DNA from: Sphingobacterium tenebrionis
GTDB lineage: Bacteria; Bacteroidota; Bacteroidia; Sphingobacteriales; Sphingobacteriaceae
Length of the DNA: 64,000 bases
Assembly: GCF_037126265.1 (NCBI RefSeq)
Contig: NZ_JAYLLN010000018.1
Coordinates: forward strand, 1-64,000
Direction of reading: 5' to 3'
The notes below the pieces were generated by a model. The model was not told where the DNA came from and did not search any database. It saw only the letters and a list, made by a program, of their open reading frames with translations. Position numbers and translations under genes: made by a program. Of this stretch, positions 1 through 8,500 are shown one piece after another (the first letter of the stretch is position 1; every line of letters starts with the position of its first letter).

Positions 1-898
1 CCATTCCATTCTGCCTACTGATCTCCAATAACCGGGGCAGTTCCGGACCATCACCTTTTTCGCCCGTAGTAACGACCGCTGCTGTGATGATGCGTTCCTC
101 GGTCATCGCCAGATGTGTTTTATAACCAAAGAAACTACTGTCTACAGATTTATATCCAAGCCTGGCTTCATCATCTTTAGAGAGCAGATAGTATTCTTTT
201 ATGTCCTCGATGGTTTCCTTCAACAGGTTCAGCTTTTCCTTTACAGCCGGTATTTCACTGATGGATTGATCCTGATCCAGCACTCTCCGTAATTCCCTGC
301 AATAGGTAAGTTCCTGGTCCAGGTCGTTGGACTCGTTCTTTTGTGGCAGACGCCCTTTGTAGTCCTCATCTATCTGATATATCGCTTTCCTTAACAGCTT
401 GGAACGCTCCTTGAGGACTTCTAATGCTGAATAGGGGTTAGATCTGGAATGGGTATGGGTCGCGTCTACGATGATGGACCTTGATTTTATAATACCCTTT
501 TCGAGAGCGATCGTTACGGTCTTGTTGATTAACAGGTTCAATAGATCCATGTCCTTTAATCGTAGTTTACGGAATTTAGTGAGCGAACTTGGATTGATCA
601 CATCCTCCTCAGGAGCCATTTCAAGAAAATATTTAAAGGACATATCATATCTGGAACGCTCAACGACATCGACATCTGAAACGGTATAGATAGTCTTTAA
701 CAGAAGGTATTTGAACATCTTGATTGGACTTTCAGCGTTGCGTCCATTGGTCCGGCAATACTTCTCCAGAAGCTCGTCATGTATAAAACTGAAATCGATA
801 AGATCGTTGATTTTGCGAAGTAGATTGTCTTTTGGAACAATGATATCGTACAATCCCGAATAGGAACTGAACTGTATTTTTTGTTGGGTAGAAAGCAT
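1..898 (-). CDS. IS1182-family transposase, partial (C-terminal end outside window)
   Basis: Reading the minus strand from an ATG at 896-898 gives 299 open codons that run off the left edge, so only the N-terminal part is present. The start reads MLSTQQKIQF, followed by RTNGRNAESPIKMFKYLLL, the conserved N-terminal transposase domain (DUF772 type). Further on come SRSIIVDATHTHSRSNPYS, with the first acidic residue expected of a DDE transposase, and GYKTHLAMTEERIITAAVV, the usual IS1182/IS5-like core. No stop or frameshift is seen in the visible part, so the element may be active. The start was chosen because the reading frame continues directly into the conserved domain. Confidence 0.85.
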   Translation of the reverse strand, partial: MLSTQQKIQFSSYSGLYDIIVPKDNLLRKINDLIDFSFIHDELLEKYCRTNGRNAESPIKMFKYLLLKTIYTVSDVDVVERSRYDMSFKYFLEMAPEEDVINPSSLTKFRKLRLKDMDLLNLLINKTVTIALEKGIIKSRSIIVDATHTHSRSNPYSALEVLKERSKLLRKAIYQIDEDYKGRLPQKNESNDLDQELTYCRELRRVLDQDQSISEIPAVKEKLNLLKETIEDIKEYYLLSKDDEARLGYKSVDSSFFGYKTHLAMTEERIITAAVVTTGEKGDGPELPRLLEISRQNGM

Positions 899-931
899 CC
901 TGATGTCCGTTAAAGCCTACTTTAAGATACG

Positions 932-971
932 AAAAAAGGAGCAGAAAACTGTTGTTTTCCACTCCTTTTTT
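932..971. terminator. Long hairpin just inside the IS end
   Basis: Two 18-bp arms (932-949 and 954-971) pair with two mismatches around a 4-nt loop. The arms carry A6 at one end and T6 at the other, so the structure can terminate transcription in either direction. It lies between the transposase start and the IS end. This is the expected place for a structure that blocks outside transcription from entering the transposase gene. Confidence 0.6.
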
Positions 972-1006
972 TAGCCCAATCTAAAAGAGGACTTTTTCAG
1001 TGCCCT

Positions 1007-1273
1007 ACAGAAATGTGGGGATTTTTTGTTTGTAAACCTCTCCTATTCAGATATTTAACCCTAATTAACAAGAAGTGAACCTGTAAACACTCTGTTAATT
1101 AATCAAAGCTAATTTTACAAAAAAATAATAAAAAACCCTTTGTTTTGGTTCAATCTTGGTTCACTTTTAGATAAAACATAGAAATATTTGGACTTTATAC
1201 TTTACATCTATACCCCCTGTAAATTTTCGTGTCCAAATTGTTTATATTTGATTAAGAGCTTTAGTAGTAAATT
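1007..1273. other. AT-rich intergenic stretch after the IS
   Basis: No convincing coding sequence is present. A 9-bp inverted repeat (AAGTGAACC at 1073-1081, GGTTCACTT at 1158-1166) spans 76 bp. A possible -7 box, TATATTTG, lies at 1243-1250 ahead of the next gene, but no good -33 TTG is found at the right distance. Confidence 0.4.
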
Positions 1274-1726
1274 ATGCAATTAGACGAAGACCTAAAATTT
1301 GAAATTAATGATGATGGACAGTTCATCAGAATCACTCCAATAGGCAAAATGAATGATGGTTCAGATTGGGATAAAAATTGGATAAAAACTCAAATTGAAC
1401 TAAAATCAGGAGGTTTTATTGGCTCTTATGAAGCAGATTTAACAACTTTTGACTTTAAAATTCTAAAAGAAGGCTTAAGTCGGTTATATAATAACTTAAA
1501 TGACAAAATGACTTTTAATGACTTAGAAGGTTATTTGGAACTTATAATTCAGGGTGATAATACAGGAAACTTTACAATTCAAATTACTTGTAATGACAAA
1601 CCAGGAATATATTCAACACAACTTCAATTTGAAATGCATTTTGACCAGACTTATATAATGCCCCTAGTTAAAAGATTAGAAAATATTACAAATCGATTCC
1701 AAATAATTGGGGATTTTAACACTTAA
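1274..1726 (+). CDS. WapI/DUF6228-like putative immunity protein
   Basis: A 150-residue soluble protein without signal peptide or membrane segment. The pattern SDWDKNWIKTQIELKSGGF near residue 30, then FNDLEGYLELIIQGD near 85 and a closing FDQTYIMPLVKRL resembles the WapI-type immunity proteins that protect cells from Rhs/WapA contact-dependent toxins. This is recognition from memory of the family, not a search. No Rhs or polymorphic toxin gene is beside it, so if the assignment is right this is an orphan immunity gene. It lies between an IS end and other accessory genes, which suggests acquisition by transfer or leftover from a toxin locus. Confidence 0.5.
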   Translation: MQLDEDLKFEINDDGQFIRITPIGKMNDGSDWDKNWIKTQIELKSGGFIGSYEADLTTFDFKILKEGLSRLYNNLNDKMTFNDLEGYLELIIQGDNTGNFTIQITCNDKPGIYSTQLQFEMHFDQTYIMPLVKRLENITNRFQIIGDFNT

Positions 1727-1961
1727 GTTAAATAAGTTCACTCGCCGTCCTGCGAGTTGAGCGAAGGTCGTTGAAGAGAAATGCGCAAGCATGATTCAAC
1801 ATTAACTATGAAATAGATGAAGACTGTTGGCGGTATTTTTGTATCAAAAAAAGTGACAACATTATAGCCTGACCGAGCCGCAGATTAGCCAAACTCTAAA
1901 AGCGGTTGGATTTTGATCAGGTATGGTAGTACTTTGTCTAGCTTCAAAAACAACTATTAAT
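1727..1961. other. Intergenic stretch with no recognisable gene
   Basis: No open frame of useful length was seen. A short plus-strand peptide around 1867-1911 (LTEPQISQTLKAVGF before a stop) could be debris of a transposase or Rhs-type gene, but it is too short to assign. Confidence 0.3.
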
Positions 1962-2501
1962 TTATTTAAATAGAATATCGGGATTAATCTTCCTAAATAA
2001 CGATCTACTCGGGGAGTATATATCGCATCCTCTATCATCATAAATATTTACAATTATAGGCTCTACAAAATCAATAAAATAACAGGTTATATTAGCTGAT
2101 GGAGAATAAGCAAGGTCAAAGTTTATAATTGACAAACATATAGGTAATATCTTTTGAAAAGAGTACTGTTTATAATTAAGGCCTAAAAAATTATTATCAT
2201 CCTCTTTCCATTCAAGTTTATTATCTGCATAATCAGGATTGATACCTGCAGTTTTTAATGCTATCAAGGCATCATTATCCCACAAAATAATCTGCAACCA
2301 TATTTCCTTACCTTTAAAACAGAAATCCAAAACCGCTTTGCTCCTTTTTAAAGCTTGGTTTACCCTAGATTTTCCATCCAGATCTTCACCCAGATTAATT
2401 CTAATTCTATTTTTCTTGATATTACTCAAAGTTATTTTGCTAATATCCCCGAACCTATCTAGAAACATAGTGTCAAAATCCGATTTATCCTTTATTTCCA
2501 T
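1962..2501 (-). CDS. DUF3885-like hypothetical protein
   Basis: A 179-residue soluble protein. The C-terminal part contains VNIYDDRGCDIYSPSRSLF, matching the IYDDRGMDV-type end of the DUF3885 family. The middle EIWLQIILWDNDALIALK fits the LYLQIWLW-like core of that family. No function is established for DUF3885. Members often occur singly in accessory regions and next to polymorphic toxin loci, so an immunity-type role is possible but only inferred. The gene faces the previous putative immunity gene, tail to tail across about 235 bp. Confidence 0.55.
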   Translation of the reverse strand: MEIKDKSDFDTMFLDRFGDISKITLSNIKKNRIRINLGEDLDGKSRVNQALKRSKAVLDFCFKGKEIWLQIILWDNDALIALKTAGINPDYADNKLEWKEDDNNFLGLNYKQYSFQKILPICLSIINFDLAYSPSANITCYFIDFVEPIIVNIYDDRGCDIYSPSRSLFRKINPDILFK

Positions 2502-2577
2502 TATCCTACCTGCTACAAACTAAAAACCTTTAATACAACTTATTTCACCTATTCTTAGACCTTAAAAGCTATCCTGT

Positions 2578-3708
2578 CTATTGCTTCGAGGACCACTTAA
2601 GCAAATCCGTATAAATGTTCCTTATCTTTGGAAAATCATTCTGATTATAAAGACGAACAAGTTCTTCATTAAATTCTTTTGATTTAGGGAAGCCTTTTAA
2701 CTTCATCCTGTCATCAATATTTTCTCTGACTTTCGATAGAAGAATTTGATTTTTGGGTTCGGTATCCATGATGTACAAAATGAACAATCCCCAGGTTAAA
2801 TACTCATCAAAAACTTTAATAGGATTGGGATAATGATTGGTTGATTTGTTCGTTGAATCCACCCAAATTGATCTCCTATCAAAAATAGTATCGATATGGT
2901 TCTTAAACGTTGAACTTAGTGGACCTACATAATTATGATCAATTTCTGTAAAAATCACCCTACTGTTCAAAGCCCTATTAAAATCTTGATCTATATCTGC
3001 TTGATGTTTGATTACCGGTAAATACAAGAGCATTTCCTTAAAATTATTATCTTCAAAAGTATGTGTTGCATTTATGCCACCTATAAGTCCCGAGGTCAAA
3101 ACCCGATAACTATTGATTTTATAATCAAATTTACTTTCTAGCCATTTCTTTTGTTTATCTATTGCCGCATATTTGATATAATCATCTATAATAGTTTGAT
3201 AATAAGGCTTATGAGATTGATAAAATTTCCTAAATCCTGATTTCTTGGCGAAATCCTCAATTTCTTTCCGATATAATACTATTGGATCTTCATGAATCTC
3301 CACTGTTCCTACCCCCTTTCCAGGAAATGTATACACATTTGTCCTAATCAAACTGTCGCCATCAAATTGGAATCCATAGGAATTGGAAGATATCAAAATG
3401 TAATAAATAAGGCTTTTCTGCAATAATGAATCACATATCTTAATTGCCTTATGGTCTTTGAATTTACTGAAATGACTTAGGACCTCTTGATGGTAACTGT
3501 TTTTGTGATTGACCATATTGGAGTCCTTAAGTCCATGATCTGTAATCGCCATCATGATTAAAGTCAACTCCTGTACCTCCGGTATCTCAATATTTACCTT
3601 ATTATCGTTGAGTTTAATGTAAGCTTCGTTAAACCTGACAGCATTATCTTGTCCATACAAACAAACAAAACTAAAAGTGGATAGGACGATTATTAAAAAT
3701 ATTCTCAT
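2578..3708 (-). CDS. Secreted protein of unknown function (possible DUF4932-like)
   Basis: A 376-residue protein with a clear signal peptide (MRIFLIIVLSTFSFVCLYGQ, cut after Gln), so it acts in the periplasm or outside the cell. The order of segments, with YHQEVLSHFSKFKDH near residue 75, a long middle region and TEIDHNYVGPLSS near residue 255, resembles a Bacteroidota family annotated as DUF4932 that has a metalloprotease-like outline. The EIDHNY motif stands where a zinc-binding HExxH-type motif might be expected, but a standard HExxH is absent, so peptidase activity cannot be claimed. It has no operon partner; the nearest gene lies 76 bp downstream. Confidence 0.5.
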   Translation of the reverse strand: MRIFLIIVLSTFSFVCLYGQDNAVRFNEAYIKLNDNKVNIEIPEVQELTLIMMAITDHGLKDSNMVNHKNSYHQEVLSHFSKFKDHKAIKICDSLLQKSLIYYILISSNSYGFQFDGDSLIRTNVYTFPGKGVGTVEIHEDPIVLYRKEIEDFAKKSGFRKFYQSHKPYYQTIIDDYIKYAAIDKQKKWLESKFDYKINSYRVLTSGLIGGINATHTFEDNNFKEMLLYLPVIKHQADIDQDFNRALNSRVIFTEIDHNYVGPLSSTFKNHIDTIFDRRSIWVDSTNKSTNHYPNPIKVFDEYLTWGLFILYIMDTEPKNQILLSKVRENIDDRMKLKGFPKSKEFNEELVRLYNQNDFPKIRNIYTDLLKWSSKQ

Positions 3709-3961
3709 GTGTAGACAGAATTATAAAATTAGCTAGTGTTTTTTCTTAAATGAGATATTTCATAGGATATCAAATAATGAAATACCATATTCAAATATAC
3801 CATGCTCATAAAAATAAACAAGCCAACCTAGGTAATTATATTATTAAATAGAGGTTTTCAATAATTTAAACTAGATACCGCATCATTGTAGCAGAAATAA
3901 TCCTTTACTCGTTAGCTAAATATTAACGAATTAAAAACCATTTTATTTACAAAGCCCAATT

Positions 3962-4972
3962 ATGTATAATATCCTGTTTAAAAACAAATTCAATCCATTT
4001 TTTAAGTTCAGCATTCTGCTTTTACTCGCCATTACCACTTCCCTTTTCCCTAGCTGTAAAAATTCCTTATTCGATACAGATGGAAATGATGCTGAACTGA
4101 ATTACCATTTACAATTCGGAAGTTCCATTCAAGTAATAAATGGGAACATCCTAATCAGTGGCGTAAAAGCAAAAAACAGAGAAATAAGTTCCAAATTTTG
4201 GGTGAATGGAAAATCTACAGAAAAATCAGCTTTCATGAACCAGATTAAAAATCAAAGCGGTTTCCGGGAGGCAATTAATAACCAAAGCAGAATTGTTTAT
4301 AATTACAAAGATAACCAAGGAAACATACAAGAATTTCAATTTTTCCAATCCGCTTTCAGAGAGAAAGAACTTATGCCCTATTTCCTCAATGGCAAGGAGA
4401 TAAAACTATCGTCTGATAGTACGGGAACCATTTCAGCAGTAAGCTTTTACCATAATAAACCGATTTTTGCTGGAACCTATGGTAAATTTGTCGGAACAGA
4501 AATTGGATCTGCCTTTGCTCCCAAATCGGCTTTCTTTTGGGAAGAAAACAGTGGCTTTACCGAATTGATCATTCCAAAAGAATCCCAAGTATTCAATGGT
4601 ATCACATCAATATATAGGCATTCTCCAGAAGAGACCTATGTGGCAGGATTGTGTGGAATCCCCATGTACTGGAAAAATACCGAGGCAATTGTATTGAATA
4701 AAAACCTACATGGCGAAGTCCATCAAATCATCAAAAACGGCAATGACCTTTATGCTGTGGGGCTGATCAATAAAAGGAATTCAAACAGTACCGGCCATAC
4801 AGCCTGCTACTGGAAGAACGGAGAAATCCATGAGCTGGAAGATAATGCACAGGCCTATGGAATATTCGTCGATGGTACAGATGTCTATATAACAGGTGCA
4901 ACTGGCGTTGTTCCAACAGCCTACAAACCCTGCTATTGGAAGAATGGAAAACGAATAGACCTGGAAATGTAA
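3962..4972 (+). CDS. Lipoprotein with repeated YWKNG motifs
   Basis: A 336-residue protein. A long N-terminal stretch (about residues 15-32) ends in LFPSC, a lipobox with the acylated cysteine near residue 32, so it should be anchored in a membrane. The C-terminal half repeats a pattern ending in YWKN or YWKNG plus a short polar segment (FFWEENSGF, MYWKNTEAI, CYWKNGEIHEL, CYWKNGKRIDL), spaced about 45-50 residues apart. This suggests a beta-propeller or similar repeat fold. The family is not recognised and no function is proposed. It converges on the TPR gene 52 bp away. Confidence 0.7.
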   Translation: MYNILFKNKFNPFFKFSILLLLAITTSLFPSCKNSLFDTDGNDAELNYHLQFGSSIQVINGNILISGVKAKNREISSKFWVNGKSTEKSAFMNQIKNQSGFREAINNQSRIVYNYKDNQGNIQEFQFFQSAFREKELMPYFLNGKEIKLSSDSTGTISAVSFYHNKPIFAGTYGKFVGTEIGSAFAPKSAFFWEENSGFTELIIPKESQVFNGITSIYRHSPEETYVAGLCGIPMYWKNTEAIVLNKNLHGEVHQIIKNGNDLYAVGLINKRNSNSTGHTACYWKNGEIHELEDNAQAYGIFVDGTDVYITGATGVVPTAYKPCYWKNGKRIDLEM

Positions 4973-4987
4973 TCCCAGGTCTATCCA

Positions 4988-5014
4988 AATCATCTCAAGA
5001 AAGTCTTGATGATT
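4988..5014. terminator. Hairpin between convergent genes
   Basis: The arm AATCATCTCAAGA (4988-5000) pairs with TCTTGATGATT (5004-5014) with a two-base bulge. A/T-rich flanks lie on both sides. It sits between the stops of the lipoprotein and TPR genes and could serve both strands. Confidence 0.45.
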
Positions 5015-5024
5015 ATTTATAAAA

Positions 5025-7544
5025 TTATTTCTTCTTTAATTTCTGTAAACGGTCGGTTGCTGTAGGAATAATATCATCATCACCTTCATAATTTTCGATC
5101 ACACTTTCCAAGGTACTTCTTGCCTGAACATTATCCCCTTTGCGGGAATAAGTATCTGCAAGGAGGATAAAGCTCTTCGCCACCCAGTAATCATGCGAAT
5201 CCATATTCTCGATCACATCAAAAGCTGATTTTTGGGCTTTGTCGTATTCCTTGTTATCATATTGCATCAATCCCACACGATACCTCGCCTCAGCACTCAC
5301 AGCCCCTTGGCTCTTCAATGCCGCCAGATTAAACTCTTTTAAAGCATTTTCTTTGTTTTCCTGCTTTAAACTGGCCTTAGCCGCATACAGATGCGCCGTA
5401 GCAATTTCCTCTTCCGTAGCCTTTTCATAGCCCTGAACCAACTTCGCATACTTATTCATCTGTTCGTAATCGCCTAATTCAAAATAACAGATCATCAGAT
5501 TCGTGACCGCATAACCATAATTTTCCTTATAGTCATTATTCAGCTCCAACTTTTTAAGATGCACAATCGCCTCGTTGTATTCCTTTAGACTCAGGTAAAG
5601 TGCCGCAGCAGTCATTAAGGTTTTCTCGGTATAAGGGCTGGTCCAATCGTTCAGAATGATATTCAGATCATGCAGGGCTTCCTGGGGCTTATTGGTATGG
5701 TATAAGCTCACTCCACGGATATAACGCGCATGTTTCTCTTGTCTAGGTTTTGGAAACTTATCAAAATAAGCATTGATCGCCTCAACAGCTGGTCCATACT
5801 GTCCTCTCGCAAACAAGGTTCTTCCTGCTTGGAATGCCATGTTATCCTGCTCTGCCTCACTCAGGTTACTGATATTGTTATTGATGGCATATTCAATATA
5901 ACTCGGCGCATCGCCTTGATCCAGATAAATACTTTCAATGGAAGCCATGGCCTGTGCGGCCTCTGAAGTTGTACTGAAATCCTTCACCACTTTTTGGAAG
6001 GTAGCCATAGCTGCTTCCGTTTCATCCTTATTGTATTGAACCAAACCAATGGTTACTAAGGCTCTAGGCACATAACTACTTCGAGGATATTGCTTGACCA
6101 TCTTCTGAAGCCCTTCTATTGCAGCATCATACTCACCCATCGTAAAATACATGTATGGGATCTCAAAGGCCACATCATCTGCATAGTTGGATCCTGGATA
6201 TTTTTCTACAACAGATAGCAAGGTTTGTAATTTTCCTTCATTATTTCCCTGCAAGCCTTGTATAATTCCCTGTTGAAACAAGGCATAATCTTGGTTCGGT
6301 GCCTTCTCGCTGATCAATTGATCATAAAAACCTTTAGCTTTTTCATAATTACGCATGGTGAGGTAGGAATCTCCCAATCGAGCCATCACATCGTATTTCA
6401 CCTTCTTATCTAAAGAGCTTCCCTCCGATGCTAAAAACCGCTCGAAATAATCGGCAGCCACGCTGTACCTATTGATGCGGAATGCCGCATAGGCCAAAGC
6501 GTAATTTGCATAATTATATACAGAGGTATTTTTCGCTGCTGGTAGACGAAGGAATCTGCTGAAGTTGTCGACTGCTTCGCTGAATTTGCGGACTTCGTAC
6601 ATGGCTTCTGCTTTCCAATAGGTTGCCAATGCTGCCATTTCGGGATTTAAGGTAGATTTTTCGGCCCGCATGAACATGGAAATACTGTTTTCGAACGCAC
6701 GTTCGTTATAGAACTCCAAACCTCGATAATAGGTAATCTTCTGGTAGACCTCTTCTGCTTTCTGATCTCGATTACTGAAGGATTCCAACAGATAAACGGC
6801 AGTCTCAAAATTGCTACTTCCGGAGAGGATCTCCGCCATTCGCGATTCCGTGGTTTCCTTTTGGTTGGCGCTTAAATCTACGCCCTCAAATCGCAGGGCA
6901 AGATAATCCTTTAAAGGTTGTAAGGATACCTGCACCGAATCCAATTCATTTAGCATCTTCGCATAGTTGTATAAGGCATCGGCTTTCAATTCCTTATCGA
7001 AACTCAGTTGGGATGCTTTGTAGAATGCATTCCTGGCATTTACTTTATCGCCATTTTCCTGTGCAATCTTTCCTAGGGCGATGATGGAACTCTGATAAAA
7101 AGCATCTCCCGGCTCCACCTTCTTCAGGATGGAACTGGCACGTTCATATTCTTTACCCCGATAGGCCATGATACCTATCCGGTTATTATCAATATTATTT
7201 CGGGAAGCATTGGGGTATCTTTCCGGCAAAGGACTATGGAAGGGTTCGCGGAAATCGTAGCGGGAATAGAACATGCCGGCAGCGATCTGCCGCAATTCTA
7301 CTTCCAATGCTTTCCGATCGATGTCCATATCCGGAGTACGCCTGATTTTGACCACATCCGCTAGCATCGGACGGTAATCCCTTACTATTTCTATGGAATC
7401 CAAAGTAGCAGGTTCCTGCTTTTCTTTCTCTTGCGCCTGTCCAGCTAATAATAATATAGAAAAGAAACCAGTAAGGATATGTTTCTGGTATCCGGTAAAT
7501 ATATTTTTCTGATAATTCGTATTGAAACCTAGTTTAAGTGTCAT
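5025..7544 (-). CDS. Large periplasmic TPR-repeat protein
   Basis: An 839-residue protein made almost entirely of tetratricopeptide repeats after an N-terminal signal segment (KHILTGFFSILLLAGQAQ). The first mature region reads LDSIEIVRDYRPMLADVVKIRR, a feature of a Bacteroidota TPR family. Repeats such as YERASSILKKVEPGDAFY and YDAAIEGLQKMVKQYPRSSY recur about every 34-38 residues and resemble YbgF/BamD-type units. Its likely role is a scaffold for envelope complexes; no enzyme motif is seen. The ATG at 7544 was chosen over the longer frame from 7631 because it is preceded by AAGAAGAG and places the hydrophobic segment nearer the N-terminus. Confidence 0.8.
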   Translation of the reverse strand: MTLKLGFNTNYQKNIFTGYQKHILTGFFSILLLAGQAQEKEKQEPATLDSIEIVRDYRPMLADVVKIRRTPDMDIDRKALEVELRQIAAGMFYSRYDFREPFHSPLPERYPNASRNNIDNNRIGIMAYRGKEYERASSILKKVEPGDAFYQSSIIALGKIAQENGDKVNARNAFYKASQLSFDKELKADALYNYAKMLNELDSVQVSLQPLKDYLALRFEGVDLSANQKETTESRMAEILSGSSNFETAVYLLESFSNRDQKAEEVYQKITYYRGLEFYNERAFENSISMFMRAEKSTLNPEMAALATYWKAEAMYEVRKFSEAVDNFSRFLRLPAAKNTSVYNYANYALAYAAFRINRYSVAADYFERFLASEGSSLDKKVKYDVMARLGDSYLTMRNYEKAKGFYDQLISEKAPNQDYALFQQGIIQGLQGNNEGKLQTLLSVVEKYPGSNYADDVAFEIPYMYFTMGEYDAAIEGLQKMVKQYPRSSYVPRALVTIGLVQYNKDETEAAMATFQKVVKDFSTTSEAAQAMASIESIYLDQGDAPSYIEYAINNNISNLSEAEQDNMAFQAGRTLFARGQYGPAVEAINAYFDKFPKPRQEKHARYIRGVSLYHTNKPQEALHDLNIILNDWTSPYTEKTLMTAAALYLSLKEYNEAIVHLKKLELNNDYKENYGYAVTNLMICYFELGDYEQMNKYAKLVQGYEKATEEEIATAHLYAAKASLKQENKENALKEFNLAALKSQGAVSAEARYRVGLMQYDNKEYDKAQKSAFDVIENMDSHDYWVAKSFILLADTYSRKGDNVQARSTLESVIENYEGDDDIIPTATDRLQKLKKK

Positions 7545-7641
7545 CTCTTCTTTTGCTGAGCTTTTCCAATAATAAATTACCTCCCTACAATTTATAAGCC
7601 AAGACGTCAATATCCCTCTTAAAAATGACAATAGAGATGTA

Positions 7642-8487
7642 TTATTTTCGCTTTATATGGATATCTGTTTGTGGAAATGGTATCTCTATGCTTGCTGAAT
7701 CCAAGGCTTCCTTGCAGCTGATGATGAGTTGTTCCTGCATAGCCCAGAAATGTTCATTGCTGGTCGTTACACGTACGGAAAGATTGATTGCGCTGTCTCC
7801 CAAACTGGTAACCACCACATCTGGTGCAGGATCGTTAAAGGCATATTCATTTTTGCGGATACACTCCAATAGAATGGATTTTGCCAAACGTAGGTCTGCA
7901 TCATAGGATACCCCTATATCAAACCAAGTCCTGCGGGTACCCAATTCCGTAAAGTTGGTGATATTACTGTTTGATAATTCCCCGTTTGGAATAATAACCA
8001 ATTGATTCTGCGGGGTTACCAATCGGGTGTTGAAGATATCGATCACCCTAACAGTGCCGTCCACACCACTAGAGGAAGAAATATAATCTCCCACACGGAA
8101 TGGTTTAAAGAGTAGGATAAGTACTCCACCGGCAAAATTTGATAGGGAGCCTTGCAGGGAAAGACCAATAGCCAACCCGGCTGCACCGATTACAGCAATA
8201 AATGTAGAGGTCTGTACGCCCAACTGACTTACAACCACAATAAACAACATTACCTTTAATATCCAATTGATCAGGTTGCCAAGAAAGGTACGGATGCTTG
8301 GATCGACCTCCCGTTTGATGAAGATCTTATCTACAAGCCTTCTAACCATTCGGATCAACCAAAGTCCCAGAAATAAGACTAATGCAGCCGATAAAATGGA
8401 ACTGATCAAGATCGGCGCATAGGCTATCGCACTATCTATAAATTTTTCTATTTTCCCTTCAACGTTTTCTAACTGTTCTACTTGCAT
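7642..8487 (-). CDS. mscS: Small-conductance mechanosensitive channel, MscS family
   Basis: 281 residues, close to the 286 of E. coli MscS. Three hydrophobic segments (about residues 22-47, 68-88 and 92-125) are followed by the pore helix with the Gly/Ala pattern AVIGAAGLAIGLSLQGSLSN. Next comes the beta domain (FKPFRVGDYI, then VIIPNGELSNSNITNF) and a mixed alpha/beta C-terminal domain. The channel opens under membrane tension and releases solutes on sudden drop in osmolarity. It starts 13 bp after the stop of the glucosylglycerol-phosphate synthase/phosphatase gene, so the two are very probably co-transcribed. Together they would make and release compatible solute. Confidence 0.93.
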   Translation of the reverse strand: MQVEQLENVEGKIEKFIDSAIAYAPILISSILSAALVLFLGLWLIRMVRRLVDKIFIKREVDPSIRTFLGNLINWILKVMLFIVVVSQLGVQTSTFIAVIGAAGLAIGLSLQGSLSNFAGGVLILLFKPFRVGDYISSSSGVDGTVRVIDIFNTRLVTPQNQLVIIPNGELSNSNITNFTELGTRRTWFDIGVSYDADLRLAKSILLECIRKNEYAFNDPAPDVVVTSLGDSAINLSVRVTTSNEHFWAMQEQLIISCKEALDSASIEIPFPQTDIHIKRK

Positions 8488-8500
8488 TTTTATATTTTGT

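Larger units (their letters stand above)
1..1006 (-). mobile_element. Insertion sequence, IS1182-like, one end
   Basis: The transposase gene starts about 100 bp inside what appears to be the element's end. The sequence at 984-1003 (AAAGAGG, ACTTTTTCAG, TGC) reads on the other strand as GCACTGAAAAAGTCCTCTTT, which resembles terminal repeats of this IS group. The exact border cannot be fixed because the other end and its matching repeat lie outside the window. The border at about 1003-1006 is an inference. Confidence 0.55.

Noticed and set aside
777..962. 61-residue minus-strand frame at the IS end
   Set aside because: It is out of frame with the transposase and includes the hairpin; the transposase frame from 898 explains the region.
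1867..1911. Peptide LTEPQISQTLKAVGF as transposase debris
   Set aside because: Too short and not clearly matching any family.
2239..2523. 94-residue plus-strand frame, hydrophobic
   Set aside because: It lies opposite the DUF3885-like gene and shows no start signal or domain.
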